Shown in pieces: positions 33,903-43,355 of a DNA stretch of 64,000 nucleotides. Position numbers and translations under genes: made by a program. The notes beneath the pieces were generated by a model, which saw only the letters and a program-made list of their open reading frames with translations, was not told the DNA's origin and made no database searches. The first letter of the stretch is position 1. Each line of letters begins with the position of its first letter. The stretch is taken from contig JBAXNR010000001.1 of the NCBI GenBank assembly GCA_037133675.1, positions 1 to 64,000 of the forward strand, in the 5' to 3' direction. Origin of the DNA: UBA4132 sp037133675 (GTDB lineage Bacteria > Pseudomonadota > Gammaproteobacteria > Methylococcales > Methylomonadaceae).

Positions 33903-36900
33903 ATGAAAATCACCTCTTTTCCTGTTGTGCATAGGGTCGGCAGCGTTTTTATGCCCACAGTTTTATTTTGGTGGACAAAAAAGTCTAATCATCCTACCTT
34001 GTTATTGTTGTTGCTGCTAATGGCTCAGTGCTACTCAGTCAATATTTTTGCCAACAGCACTGATTCAATAGCAACTGTCACCACACCCAGCACCACGCAG
34101 GACATCACCCAAGCTAGTGTGCAGGCTAAAATTGAAGCATTGAACAATCGAAAAGATTTAGATGAGGCACTAAAATTAAACGTGCTGGCTATTTATCAAT
34201 CAACGCAAGATGAACTGTCTAATATTACCGCCTTTAATGAGCGAACCATTGCTTTTAAGGATGCTATTCAAAAAGCCCCTGACTTAACTAAAAAATTACA
34301 AAAAGACATTGAACAAGCATCGGAAAAGCAACCTACACCCGATAAGCAAGAGTTTGTAAAAATCCCCCTTGAAGAGTTGACACAACGGCTAGCCATTGAA
34401 CAATACAAAGTAAAACATTTAGAAGAACAGATTAAAAAACTAGAAATTGAATTGGCTAACGAACAAAACACCCGTCCCAATCTTATTCGCCAAGAAATAC
34501 TCAATGCGAAGAAAGCACTTGAGAATGCCAATAAGACAATGCAAGACAGTAGCTCTAAGGTCTCGGAGTCACAATTACTAACCGATGCACAACAGGTGTA
34601 TTTAAAAACGCAAATTGAGGCTAACACAGCTAAGTTAACGATGTTAGATGCTGAAATAGTCAGCTATACCGCGCGGTTGAACTTACTTAAAGCACGAGTG
34701 CAATTGCTAGGACTCCAAAAAAATGCGTTTGCCCCTGTGATTGATACCATCACTGATGTGTTGACGGAGCTACAGCAAGAAGCTGATAAAGACAGGCAGG
34801 ATACGCTCGATCAAGCTGAAAAAGACTTATCTGATAAACACATTGCTATTCAGAATGTCATCCGAGAAAACATTAAACTCAGCCAGCAGTTACAAGCGAT
34901 TAATGGCAAAATTAGTCAATCCAATGAAGAAAAAATTAGCACTGATAAACAGATTAATGAAATTGATGCCAATTTTAGTAGTGCGGCAAAGAAAATTTAT
35001 TTAGCCAGTTTAAGTCCACCGTTGGGTAAAATACTGCATGAACAACGACGCACTCTATTAAACGAAGATAACTTTATTACTCAGTCAGAGGCGATTCAAG
35101 CAGAGACGGCAAGCACTAATTTGGAGCAACTGGTCATTGAGGACAAGCTTAAGCAATTCGTTGATGTTGACACGCAATTAAAGCAAATAATGGATGCTAG
35201 AGTTGATAAGCAGCTACCTAAGCAAGAGCGTATGATGATTCAGGCTGAATTGCGCGTGGCATTGAATGATCAGTTTGATGCACTCAATCAATTATCGGTA
35301 GCTTACACTACTTATTTACGAACATTGGGTGATTTTGATTTTGCCAGACAACAAAAGCACGAAAAAATCGAAAAGTTCGCCCTTTATTTGGATGAGCGTT
35401 TATTGTGGGCCAGAAGTTCTGAAGTGATGGGTAGTCAAACCATTACCGAATTACAACGTGCGACTCGCTGGTTATTATCACCGCGTAACTGGCATAGTTT
35501 ACTTAACAATGTTGCCAAACTACCGACACAAAATCCATTTTTAAGTCTATTCGCTGTACTCAATATTATTGTGTTACTGCTGGCTAAACGCTGGGCAAAG
35601 CAACGCTTAACATTGATTGGCGCGAAAGTTGGCAAAATTTATAGCGACCATTTTTATTACACCTTAGAGGCATTAGTCTACACCCTGATATTGGTCGCTC
35701 CCGTGCCGCTGATTATTGCGTATTTGGGTTGGTTTTTGAGCCATGTCGTCAATGCTGGTTTTACGTTCGCTGTTGGCATGGGTTTAAGTAGAATCGCATT
35801 GCCGTGGCTAATGTTTCAATTCTATTATCGCCTGTTTGAACCAGCAGGGTTGATGCGCCAACATTTTCAATGGCAAGAACAGTCCGCTGCCTTGTTTCAC
35901 AAGCAGGTTGCGTGGCTACGTTTTATTATGATTCCTTGCTCGTTTATTATCAGAGTAACACTCAACTCTGGAATGACTGCTTACAGTGATAGTTTAGGAC
36001 GTTTTGCACTTAATATTGGCGTACTTGTCATGGTGATATTTTTAGCTAAACTACTGAATCCGCGTCATGGTTTAACACGAGACACCATTATTCTTTATCC
36101 TGAGGGTTGGATTGCTAAATTACGTTATGTTTATTATTTAGCGGCTTATGCGCCGTTAGTTATTATTGGTTTTTCGATAGCGGGTTATTATTTAAGTGCT
36201 TTGGAGTTACAGCAAAAAGCAATTGTTACACTGTGGTTTGTTTTTTCAATGGTGATTTTTTATGAGCTAGCCTTACGCTGGTTGACCTTAGCAAATCGGC
36301 AATTGGCGATGAAAGCCTTACAGGAAAAACGTAAGCAGACAGCCGAACAAAAAAAACCAGCGGTTATTGAGGGGTCAGAAAAACCAATTCTGCTTGAAGA
36401 AGAACTCATTGATATTCCCAAAATAAATGCACAAACCGTCACCCTATTGAATGTTTTTTTCTGTGTTCTGTTAGCGGCAGTTTTCTGGGGTATTTGGAAA
36501 AACATACTGCCTGCCTTTTCATTTTTGAATGATATTGAACTTTGGCAGAATAAAGTAATCGTCAATAACAAGGAGGTTTTTTATGCAATTACCCTCATTC
36601 ATTTATTATTAGCAGGGGTTTATGCTTTTATCACTGTGGTGGCAGTGCAGAATTTTTCGGGTGTTAATGAGTTATTAATATTTCGCCGTATAACAATAAC
36701 CGCAGGGAGTCGCTATGCGGTTAATAAGATAACAAGCTACACTTTAACCACTATCGGCTTTTTCTCGGTAGCTAATATATTGGGTTTTAATTGGTCGCAG
36801 GTACAATGGTTAGTTGCCGCGCTCAGTGTCGGTTTAGGCTTTGGCTTACAAGAAATTTTTGCCAATTTTGTTTCGGGTATTATTCTGTTATTTGAACGCC

Positions 36901-37412
36901 CGATTCGCGTCGGCGATACCGTCACCATTGGTAATGTCACGGGTACAGTTCATTCTATTCACATGAGAGCCACCACACTAATAGATTCCGATCAAAAAGA
37001 ACTCATCGTGCCGAATAAATCCTTTATCACCACCCAATTAATCAACTGGACACTCAATGATGCGATTACCCGCGTGGTCATTCCTATTGGCATTGCCTAT
37101 GGTTCTGATATTGAGTTAGCGCATAAAGTGATGCAGGAAGCCGTCTGTGCTGCACCGCTAGTGTTACAAGACCCAGAACCTAGCGTGATGTTAATTGAAT
37201 TCGGCGACAGTGCTTTACTATTTTCAGTGCGGGTGTTTGTCAGTGAAACCATAAATCGTATGCCTGTCACTCACGATTTACATATTCGACTCGCAAAAGC
37301 CTTAAGTGAACATAATATTGAAATTCCGTTTCCACAACGGGATATTCATATTCGATCAGTTACGCCTGAATGGTGTGCCGATAAAGGTAATACGATTCAA
37401 AAGAACCAGTAG
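33903..37412 (+). CDS. MscK/KefA-like mechanosensitive channel
   Basis: Large MscS-superfamily channel for hypoosmotic protection, inner membrane, 1169 residues. The N-terminus has a hydrophobic export segment (about 35-52). A long periplasmic, coiled-coil-rich domain follows (about 60-520; many KKLEIELANEQ-type heptads). About ten membrane helices follow (from about 545). The pore helix and MscS beta domain near the C-terminus show VAALSVGLGFGLQEIFANF, SGIILLFERPIRVGDTVTIG and the VPNKSFITTQLINWT segment. Length and layout fit MscK/KefA rather than short MscS. It is monocistronic, between a repeat element and a convergent RM gene. Confidence 0.92.
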   Translation: MKITSFPVVHRVGSVFMPTVLFWWTKKSNHPTLLLLLLLMAQCYSVNIFANSTDSIATVTTPSTTQDITQASVQAKIEALNNRKDLDEALKLNVLAIYQSTQDELSNITAFNERTIAFKDAIQKAPDLTKKLQKDIEQASEKQPTPDKQEFVKIPLEELTQRLAIEQYKVKHLEEQIKKLEIELANEQNTRPNLIRQEILNAKKALENANKTMQDSSSKVSESQLLTDAQQVYLKTQIEANTAKLTMLDAEIVSYTARLNLLKARVQLLGLQKNAFAPVIDTITDVLTELQQEADKDRQDTLDQAEKDLSDKHIAIQNVIRENIKLSQQLQAINGKISQSNEEKISTDKQINEIDANFSSAAKKIYLASLSPPLGKILHEQRRTLLNEDNFITQSEAIQAETASTNLEQLVIEDKLKQFVDVDTQLKQIMDARVDKQLPKQERMMIQAELRVALNDQFDALNQLSVAYTTYLRTLGDFDFARQQKHEKIEKFALYLDERLLWARSSEVMGSQTITELQRATRWLLSPRNWHSLLNNVAKLPTQNPFLSLFAVLNIIVLLLAKRWAKQRLTLIGAKVGKIYSDHFYYTLEALVYTLILVAPVPLIIAYLGWFLSHVVNAGFTFAVGMGLSRIALPWLMFQFYYRLFEPAGLMRQHFQWQEQSAALFHKQVAWLRFIMIPCSFIIRVTLNSGMTAYSDSLGRFALNIGVLVMVIFLAKLLNPRHGLTRDTIILYPEGWIAKLRYVYYLAAYAPLVIIGFSIAGYYLSALELQQKAIVTLWFVFSMVIFYELALRWLTLANRQLAMKALQEKRKQTAEQKKPAVIEGSEKPILLEEELIDIPKINAQTVTLLNVFFCVLLAAVFWGIWKNILPAFSFLNDIELWQNKVIVNNKEVFYAITLIHLLLAGVYAFITVVAVQNFSGVNELLIFRRITITAGSRYAVNKITSYTLTTIGFFSVANILGFNWSQVQWLVAALSVGLGFGLQEIFANFVSGIILLFERPIRVGDTVTIGNVTGTVHSIHMRATTLIDSDQKELIVPNKSFITTQLINWTLNDAITRVVIPIGIAYGSDIELAHKVMQEAVCAAPLVLQDPEPSVMLIEFGDSALLFSVRVFVSETINRMPVTHDLHIRLAKALSEHNIEIPFPQRDIHIRSVTPEWCADKGNTIQKNQ

Positions 37413-37453
37413 ATACTCCAGCATATAATTTAAGCGTGTGGTTGCTTGTTGTT

Positions 37454-40400
37454 TTAGGTGCTACGTTCAATCAAACTGATTTCTTCCTTAGTTAGTTTAA
37501 ATAACGTATAAACGGCTTCATTGATTTGTTTCTCTAAGCCGTTAATGGTGTTAGTCGTGTCTTGCCATTCGCCAGTTTTTTTCTTGAGGTAGTCTTCCCA
37601 TTCATCTTGTTTAGTTAGATTGCCTAAATCGACTTTTAACGTTTCGGACTTTTTTAACTTAAAGGCTTTACGCGCTTCGGTTGCCAATTCTGTCACCGTT
37701 GATAGTTTCCACCACTGGGTTAGTTTAGTATTCAGCAGTTCAGAATTATTTATGGGGCGTAGGTTTTCCAGTAAGCGGCGTTGTACTGTTTGCTCTAACT
37801 CATAACGGGTTTGGGCATGGGTTTGACATTGTTCGGCTAAATCGGCAATCGTTTGTTTTTGTTCAGGCGATACAGTAGGAATAGGTATTTGATTAATGTA
37901 CATAGGTTTACATTCAATAAATCCTCCTGAACGCCCAATGGCTATATTTTTAAGAAAATACCACGATACATTTGAGTTAAGATAAGCTACTAACCATTTT
38001 TCGGTTGTTGCCAATATGGGAGAAGGTGCGTTAATAAAATATTGCTGTTCGTCATAAAAAAATGCTGGGCTACTTTGTAAATTTCCCCAAACAATTTTGT
38101 CTTCTTCAAATTTCTCATAATAAGCCACCGTATCTTGAATTTCATACCATTGATATTCTCCTGCCTTACGACCTGCCGATATTTTATTTTTTGGATAATC
38201 GTCTGGTTTAGGCTCTAACTGTTCTCTAAATTGCTCTAAATGCGCTTTAATCAATGGATAATTATCAATATCCACCCCACGCCGCGTAAAAATTAAGTAC
38301 AAACTTCGACTTTCTGACCGCCAGCGTTTTAAATCCTTACCTTCTAAAAACGGCTTTAAAATTTTTCCGTTTGGGTCGTCTTGTTTTAAGTGTTCATATT
38401 GCTGAGCATTAATCGTAAAGGCTTCATTAAATCCTGTTTTTATACCGTAACAAGGCAAACCATAAACCTCTTTCAAGGTTTTATAACCTTTGGTAATTTT
38501 TTGCCGCACATTGTAAAAACATTCATCTTCCAATTGCCACGCATCGGCTTTTAGCGCGGCTTGTTTCATCACACCGAAGTCAGTTTGTAATTGTTGTTTT
38601 AACGCGCCATGTTGCGGGTCTTTTTTAGCGGTGATATTTAAAAAGCTAAAGTTTGATTGTGGGGCTTGTTTGCGTAAGCGTTCAGGCTTTTCCATGATTA
38701 GAATAGCTGGATAAGTGGTCACGCCTTCAAACACTGGGTAATCATTAAAATCAATCACGGTTAATATTGTGCTTTGCACTTTTAAAAATTCGCGTAACGG
38801 TGTGCCGCTGTTGGTTCTAAAAAATGTCGAAGAGGAGATATAGCCTAAACGCCCACCTTTTTTCAGTAAGTTAAGCCCCAATTCAAAAAAATAGGTGTAG
38901 AGATCAGCCACGCCGTGATAGGTTTGATAGTGTTCTTGTAAATAGGGTTTGATGTCGCTTAAGCGTTCTTGACGGACGTACGGCGGATTGCCCAACACCA
39001 CATCAAAACCGCCAGATTGCATGACTTTATTAAACTGTACATTCCATAAAAACGCTTGTTTGTCGGTGTGTTTATGATGAATGATGCTGTTGCCTTGTTG
39101 GATATTTTTATCCAGCGGCTTGAGCTTTTTACCGCGTTCAGCGGTTTCTAACCATAAGGCTAATTGGGTGATTTCTATGGATTCAGGATTAAGGTCAACA
39201 CCAAACAGGTTGTTATTGAGTATTTCTGCGTCTAAATCCAAACTGAATAAATCAGCGTGTTGCGGATCTAGGTCTTGAATACGGCGATTGACAAAATCGT
39301 ATTCATTTTTCAGATATTTAAACGCGCCAATTAGAAACGCACCGCTGCCACAGGCGGGGTCAAGTACACGGGTGTTGGCTAATATTTCTCGATAGGCTAA
39401 CCAGTAAGCCGCGCTCTCTGCTTCATGCGTTATGCCGTCTTGCTTCTGCTTTAAATAACCGCCTAATGTATGTTGAATAATATAGTCGGTAATAAATTCG
39501 GGGGTGTAGACAATGCCGTCCTGTTTGCGTTTGCCCGTTGTACTGGTTGCTTTAGCAGAACTTTGTAATTCTTGCTCTTCACTAACGGTGGCATAAATTT
39601 CGTCTAAATCAGCAATGGATTGTTCAAAAATATGCCCTAAAACAGGTGTGCCGATGTCGTTGTCAAAATCATAGTCGTATAAGATTTTGAACTTTTTGAG
39701 TAAGTCATCACTGACTTTCAGACTTTCCAGCTCAGCATCTGGCGCGAATAGACCGCCGTTATACTCAGGGATGTTAAATTCTGGGTCGCCTTTATCTATC
39801 GCAGTAAACAGTATTTTTATCACTTTCCACACCGTTACGCCCGCAATGGGTTGTGCAAAAATGCGACTATGCAAGGTACGTCTAGGCAGTAAGCCCCTGT
39901 TTTCAGCAAAGGCGATAAACAACATTCTGTCTAATAGCTTTTGGCTGATTCGCACCATTGTCTTGCGGCGAATACTGTTGTTGTCTTTTTTTAAGCCGTT
40001 AATCAGGTCTATGCGTAATTGCCGATAATCGCGGTAGAGTTGGTCGGTGATGTCTTTGTGTTGTTGCTGTGAATCGTTAAATAGTTTTTCAGTTGTACCG
40101 CCTAGCAAATTGGCTTTACTCAGCAATAACACAAACCGCGCATATTCCTCTGGCTGTAGCAGGTCTTCAATAAACCACTGTTCGTATTGGTTGGTGGATT
40201 CTGGAAATTTATACAGGCGAAACTCTGAGCAATTAGAGACTAAAAACCATTTTGCTGTGCCTTGGCTATTCAGTGCGTAGCGAGCTGCCTGCATAACAGT
40301 CGATTCAGTTCTGCCTAACATGGGGCGAGTCAAATCAGAAGTTTTGGGGCTTTTAAGCTCAAACGGCACGCGCACGATTTTTTGAGTTTTAGAAAATTCG

Positions 40401-40705
40401 CCTAGGGCATAATCAATGCCTTTCAGTTCATTCATTACATCCCACGTTTTGGCATTCGTCTGGTCGCCTACCGATTGGTAGCCCAATAATTCTTTAAAGA
40501 AAACCAAAAAATCATGACTTTGTTCAAGTTCTTTGGCTTTTTGATGAATAGCATGATTGCTTAAACGTCTTTCGATAATTTTTTTATGCTTAGCGGGAAT
40601 TTCACCTTCTTTAAGAATGCCAGCGGTCTCTATGGCTTTCTTAATAAATTTGGGATTAAACAAAGCGTTATTATTTTTTTTGCTGCTCGGTTGGGTATCG
40701 GTCAT
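37454..40705 (-). CDS. Type IIG restriction-modification enzyme (Eco57I-like)
   Basis: Single-chain restriction enzyme plus N6-adenine methylase, 1083 residues. The N-terminal domain contains a probable PD-(D/E)XK site: D in KGIDYALGEF and E-x-K in VRVPFELKSPK, near 100-120. A helical linker leads to the methylase, with motif I VLDPACGSGAFLIGAF near 447, motif IV VVLGNPPYVRQERL near 571, and a TaqI-like region. The C-terminal third is a target-recognition domain (EDKIVWGNLQSSPAFFYD...GGFIECKPMYINQIPIPTVSPEQ). It seems complete. The target sequence is unknown, though such enzymes usually recognise asymmetric 5-7 bp sites. No separate specificity gene is adjacent. Confidence 0.88.
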   Translation of the reverse strand: MTDTQPSSKKNNNALFNPKFIKKAIETAGILKEGEIPAKHKKIIERRLSNHAIHQKAKELEQSHDFLVFFKELLGYQSVGDQTNAKTWDVMNELKGIDYALGEFSKTQKIVRVPFELKSPKTSDLTRPMLGRTESTVMQAARYALNSQGTAKWFLVSNCSEFRLYKFPESTNQYEQWFIEDLLQPEEYARFVLLLSKANLLGGTTEKLFNDSQQQHKDITDQLYRDYRQLRIDLINGLKKDNNSIRRKTMVRISQKLLDRMLFIAFAENRGLLPRRTLHSRIFAQPIAGVTVWKVIKILFTAIDKGDPEFNIPEYNGGLFAPDAELESLKVSDDLLKKFKILYDYDFDNDIGTPVLGHIFEQSIADLDEIYATVSEEQELQSSAKATSTTGKRKQDGIVYTPEFITDYIIQHTLGGYLKQKQDGITHEAESAAYWLAYREILANTRVLDPACGSGAFLIGAFKYLKNEYDFVNRRIQDLDPQHADLFSLDLDAEILNNNLFGVDLNPESIEITQLALWLETAERGKKLKPLDKNIQQGNSIIHHKHTDKQAFLWNVQFNKVMQSGGFDVVLGNPPYVRQERLSDIKPYLQEHYQTYHGVADLYTYFFELGLNLLKKGGRLGYISSSTFFRTNSGTPLREFLKVQSTILTVIDFNDYPVFEGVTTYPAILIMEKPERLRKQAPQSNFSFLNITAKKDPQHGALKQQLQTDFGVMKQAALKADAWQLEDECFYNVRQKITKGYKTLKEVYGLPCYGIKTGFNEAFTINAQQYEHLKQDDPNGKILKPFLEGKDLKRWRSESRSLYLIFTRRGVDIDNYPLIKAHLEQFREQLEPKPDDYPKNKISAGRKAGEYQWYEIQDTVAYYEKFEEDKIVWGNLQSSPAFFYDEQQYFINAPSPILATTEKWLVAYLNSNVSWYFLKNIAIGRSGGFIECKPMYINQIPIPTVSPEQKQTIADLAEQCQTHAQTRYELEQTVQRRLLENLRPINNSELLNTKLTQWWKLSTVTELATEARKAFKLKKSETLKVDLGNLTKQDEWEDYLKKKTGEWQDTTNTINGLEKQINEAVYTLFKLTKEEISLIERST

Positions 40706-40797
40706 GGTGGTGCTTTTTCCAAGTAATAACGGTTTTGTTGAATAGGTGTGAAGAGTTTATATAGTTGCAGTTTGGCATGACAATCGAGTAGCAACAC

Positions 40798-40826
40798 GAA
40801 GCCCATCGCTCGTGACGATGGGCTTC
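40798..40826 (-). terminator. Strong hairpin downstream of the flavin reductase gene
   Basis: A perfect 11-bp stem (GAAGCCCATCG / CGATGGGCTTC) with a 7-base loop lies 25 bases past the stop of the flavin reductase gene on the minus strand. The T content after the stem is modest (GTGTTGCT). It is the likely end of that transcript, upstream of the type IIG gene. Confidence 0.65.
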
Positions 40827-40850
40827 TCAGTAGGTTTGTATTCCGAAGCA

Positions 40851-41336
40851 CTAATCGCTAGCAACTTGCCGATAAGCCCCACGATAATAAAGCAACGGCT
40901 CACCTGCACGACATTCAACGGCTTGTACTTCACCGATAATAATCCAATGAGTACCAGCACGCACTTTTTCAACCACGGTACAATCTAGCGACATCAAGCT
41001 GTTATTTAACAACGGTGCGCCTGTGATACCCGCTGACCAATCGGCATTTTCAAAGCGTTGTTGTTGGCTAGTGCCTCCTGCAAATTGATTGGAGGTGTCT
41101 TGTTGTTCGGTCGTTAATACATTCACGGCAAAACACTGACTTTCTGCAATACCATCGCCTGTATCCGCCGCATCATTGATACATACCAAAATTAGCGGTG
41201 GATTAACAGACACGCTAGAAAACGCGCTGACTGTCATACCCTGCACACCAAACTTTTCGGATTGAGTCGTTACCACGGTGACACCGCTCGCCCACAGTTG
41301 CAACGCATTTTTAAAATCATCCGCACTCACGGTCAT
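40851..41336 (-). CDS. Flavin reductase (FMN-binding, HpaC-like)
   Basis: 161-residue flavin reductase domain protein that supplies reduced FMN/FAD to partner oxygenases or acts as a general ferric/flavin reductase. Typical features are ALQLWASGVTVVTTQ at the N-terminus, GMTVSAFSSVSVNPPLILVCIN in the flavin-binding core, FAVNVLT, and the C-terminal LLYYRGAYRQV. No oxygenase partner is nearby. It is followed (upstream on the chromosome) by a rhodanese gene on the same strand with a 22-nt gap, so they are probably co-transcribed. Confidence 0.9.
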   Translation of the reverse strand: MTVSADDFKNALQLWASGVTVVTTQSEKFGVQGMTVSAFSSVSVNPPLILVCINDAADTGDGIAESQCFAVNVLTTEQQDTSNQFAGGTSQQQRFENADWSAGITGAPLLNNSLMSLDCTVVEKVRAGTHWIIIGEVQAVECRAGEPLLYYRGAYRQVASD

Positions 41337-41358
41337 TACATTTTCTCCAATTAATCGA

Positions 41359-41745
41359 TTATTTTGTGGTTGCTAAACCTTGTTGATCCCACGTTTTTAT
41401 GCCGCCATCCATGCTATACACCTTAGTAAATCCAGCTGCTTTCAATAGCTCTAAGGCTTTAGCAGAACGTCCCCCACTTTTACACTGAGTAATAATAGTG
41501 GTGTCTTTGTAGGGTTGCAGCTCTGACACACGGTCATTTAATTGCTTTAAAGGAATGTGAAGCGCACCTGCAATATGCTCATCTTTCCATTCGTCATCTT
41601 CACGCACATCGACAATGATCGCTTTTTTCTCGGCATACAAGGTAGACGCATCCTTAGCGGTCACTAATTCTATGGCAGCCTGAGCAATAGAGACACTCAT
41701 CGCAAAAAGAACGCTCAGAATAAAAGTTTTTGAAAAAATACCCAT
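41359..41745 (-). CDS. Periplasmic single-domain rhodanese
   Basis: 128-residue exported sulfurtransferase. The signal peptide is MGIFSKTFILSVLFAMSVSIAQA. The rhodanese domain follows with AIIVDVREDDEWKDEHIAGALHIPL and the active-site loop TQCKSGGRSAKAL containing the persulfide-forming Cys. Substrate may be thiosulfate or another sulfane donor. It precedes the flavin reductase gene in transcription order. Confidence 0.92.
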   Translation of the reverse strand: MGIFSKTFILSVLFAMSVSIAQAAIELVTAKDASTLYAEKKAIIVDVREDDEWKDEHIAGALHIPLKQLNDRVSELQPYKDTTIITQCKSGGRSAKALELLKAAGFTKVYSMDGGIKTWDQQGLATTK

Positions 41746-41881
41746 GATTCACTCCTAACTATCTGATAATGTTTAAAATCTATACTTACTTAAATTATGC
41801 CTATATAGTTATACAGGAAATTTTTTCGGTGTTATGTCGGATTGTATTGTTACATAAATATCAATAACTATGTTCACAAAA

Positions 41882-41906
41882 AAAAGCCCGCTAGTAGCGG
41901 GCTTTT
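41882..41906 (-). terminator. Intrinsic terminator after ompA-like gene
   Basis: Stem AAAGCCCGCT / AGCGGGCTTT with a 3-base loop is flanked by A and T runs on both sides, a classical bidirectional terminator. It lies 30 bases past the OmpA-like stop on the minus strand. Confidence 0.88.
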
Positions 41907-41935
41907 TGTCTGGCATGGTGAATTAATTTTGTTTA

Positions 41936-43009
41936 TTAATTTCCAATCCAGATTAATTCAACACGACGGTTTTGTTCTCTGCCTTGTTCAGTGCGGTTGT
42001 CAGCAACTGGTTTGCTTTCGCCATAGCCTTTCGCGTGTAATCTGTTAGTCACACCTTTTGAGGCTAAATAATTAGCAACAGACAATGAACGTTTTTGTGA
42101 TAATTTCAGATTGTAAGCGTTGCTACCTTCGCTGCTGGTATGTCCATCAACTTCAAGTTCATTTTTCAATGGGTAGTTGATCAGATTTTGTGCAACACCA
42201 TCGAGAATGTATTGTGCATTTTCAGTCAGCTGTGCAGAATCATATTTGAAGTTTACGCCTTTTAATTCCAAGCTGATTGGACAACCTGTCGCATCAACTT
42301 TGCTACCTGCTAAAGTGCCAGCGCATTTATCGATACAATCATTAATGCCGTCATTATCAGAATCCAGCGTTGAGCAATCGACAACAGCAACAGGTTCTGG
42401 TGCTGGAGCAACGGGTTCTTCAGCTTTTGGTTTAGGACCAAAGGGTAAAACGACACCAACATTGACTACCATGTCGTGAAATTCGTTAGTACCTTGTTGT
42501 AAATTGGCATTGAAGTTTTGGTTATAGCGATAACGAACATCACTACGCAGTAATAGATTGTCTAGTAGTTCGTAGGTAAAACCTGCGCCCGCTTCACCGA
42601 TGAAACCTACGCCGCTACGACCTGGAACATTAGTTGTTATGCCACCTAAACCAATAACTGTGTAAGGTGAGAACGTATTACGAGAGAGGAAGTATTGTAC
42701 ATCAGCAGTTGCGCCTGCTATATCCCAGCTTCCACCAACATTTTGTCTAGTAGGATCACGCCAATCATTATAGCCAGTTGCTGTTTGATAAATACCTTTC
42801 ACTTCAACATTGAAGTGCTTATCAAGCATTTTACCAATAGCCAGTCCACCACCCCAACCATCGTGTGAGTTGCGATCACCGCCTGTTTTTAGGAAGGTGC
42901 CGAATGGGGCAGCATACCATCGGGTATCGACAGGTTCGTCTGCCTGAGCCAGAGAGATACTGCCTATACTTGCTAATACAGCAAGCGCAAGTAAATGTTT
43001 TTTTAGCAT
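41936..43009 (-). CDS. OmpA-family outer membrane protein
   Basis: 357-residue outer membrane porin/anchor. The signal peptide is MLKKHLLALAVLASIGSISLAQA. An N-terminal eight-stranded beta-barrel-like domain (about 25-195) is followed by a Pro/Glu linker and a Ca-binding thrombospondin type 3-like stretch with Cys pairs (DSDNDGINDCIDKCAG). The C-terminal OmpA peptidoglycan-binding domain shows LEVDGHTSSEGSNAYNLKLS and GYGESKPVADN...NRRVELIW. It links outer membrane to peptidoglycan. It ends in a strong terminator and is preceded by about 200 bases of A-rich leader, consistent with high expression. Confidence 0.93.
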   Translation of the reverse strand: MLKKHLLALAVLASIGSISLAQADEPVDTRWYAAPFGTFLKTGGDRNSHDGWGGGLAIGKMLDKHFNVEVKGIYQTATGYNDWRDPTRQNVGGSWDIAGATADVQYFLSRNTFSPYTVIGLGGITTNVPGRSGVGFIGEAGAGFTYELLDNLLLRSDVRYRYNQNFNANLQQGTNEFHDMVVNVGVVLPFGPKPKAEEPVAPAPEPVAVVDCSTLDSDNDGINDCIDKCAGTLAGSKVDATGCPISLELKGVNFKYDSAQLTENAQYILDGVAQNLINYPLKNELEVDGHTSSEGSNAYNLKLSQKRSLSVANYLASKGVTNRLHAKGYGESKPVADNRTEQGREQNRRVELIWIGN

Positions 43010-43355
43010 AATATTCTCCTAAAGAATAAATAATAATAGTGTTAACAGCTTTGATTCTAGCAGCTACACTGAGTTTCTTCAATGTAAAAAGACAAATTCA
43101 CTACAAAATGTTAAAAAAAAACAACAAAAAGAGTGGCTTCAATGCACTGAATATTGTCGTGTACTTGGTATTACAAAGTGAGAATAAATTGATCGCTACG
43201 GGGAGTCAAAAATAGGGTAGTGGATTAAATCTGTTTAAGCATGACTGCCAGTCTTTAAAGACTGGCGGTCATTAATATCGCTACAACAGATTTAACTCAT
43301 TACCAAAAACGCTTTAGTTGTAGGTAGATTAGGTTTAAATATAGTCGAAGAAACA
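43010..43355. other. Intergenic region with ompA-like promoter area and repeat
   Basis: Gene-free. The part next to the OmpA-like gene (43010-43150) is A-rich on the plus strand and must contain that gene's promoter and leader; the AGGAG ribosome site lies just before the ATG on the minus strand. The distal part is occupied by the nested-palindrome element at 43217-43303, which sits downstream of amtB. Confidence 0.6.
43217..43303. repeat. MITE-like nested palindrome, copy 2
   Basis: The left end GTAGTGGATTAAATCTGTT is identical to the left end of the copy at 391-490. The right end (AACAGATTTAACTCATTAC) is its near complement. The inner palindrome TGACTGCCAGTCTTTAAAG... is perfect but for one base. 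Copy 2 is 13 bases shorter than copy 1, mostly just inside the left end. Confidence 0.75.
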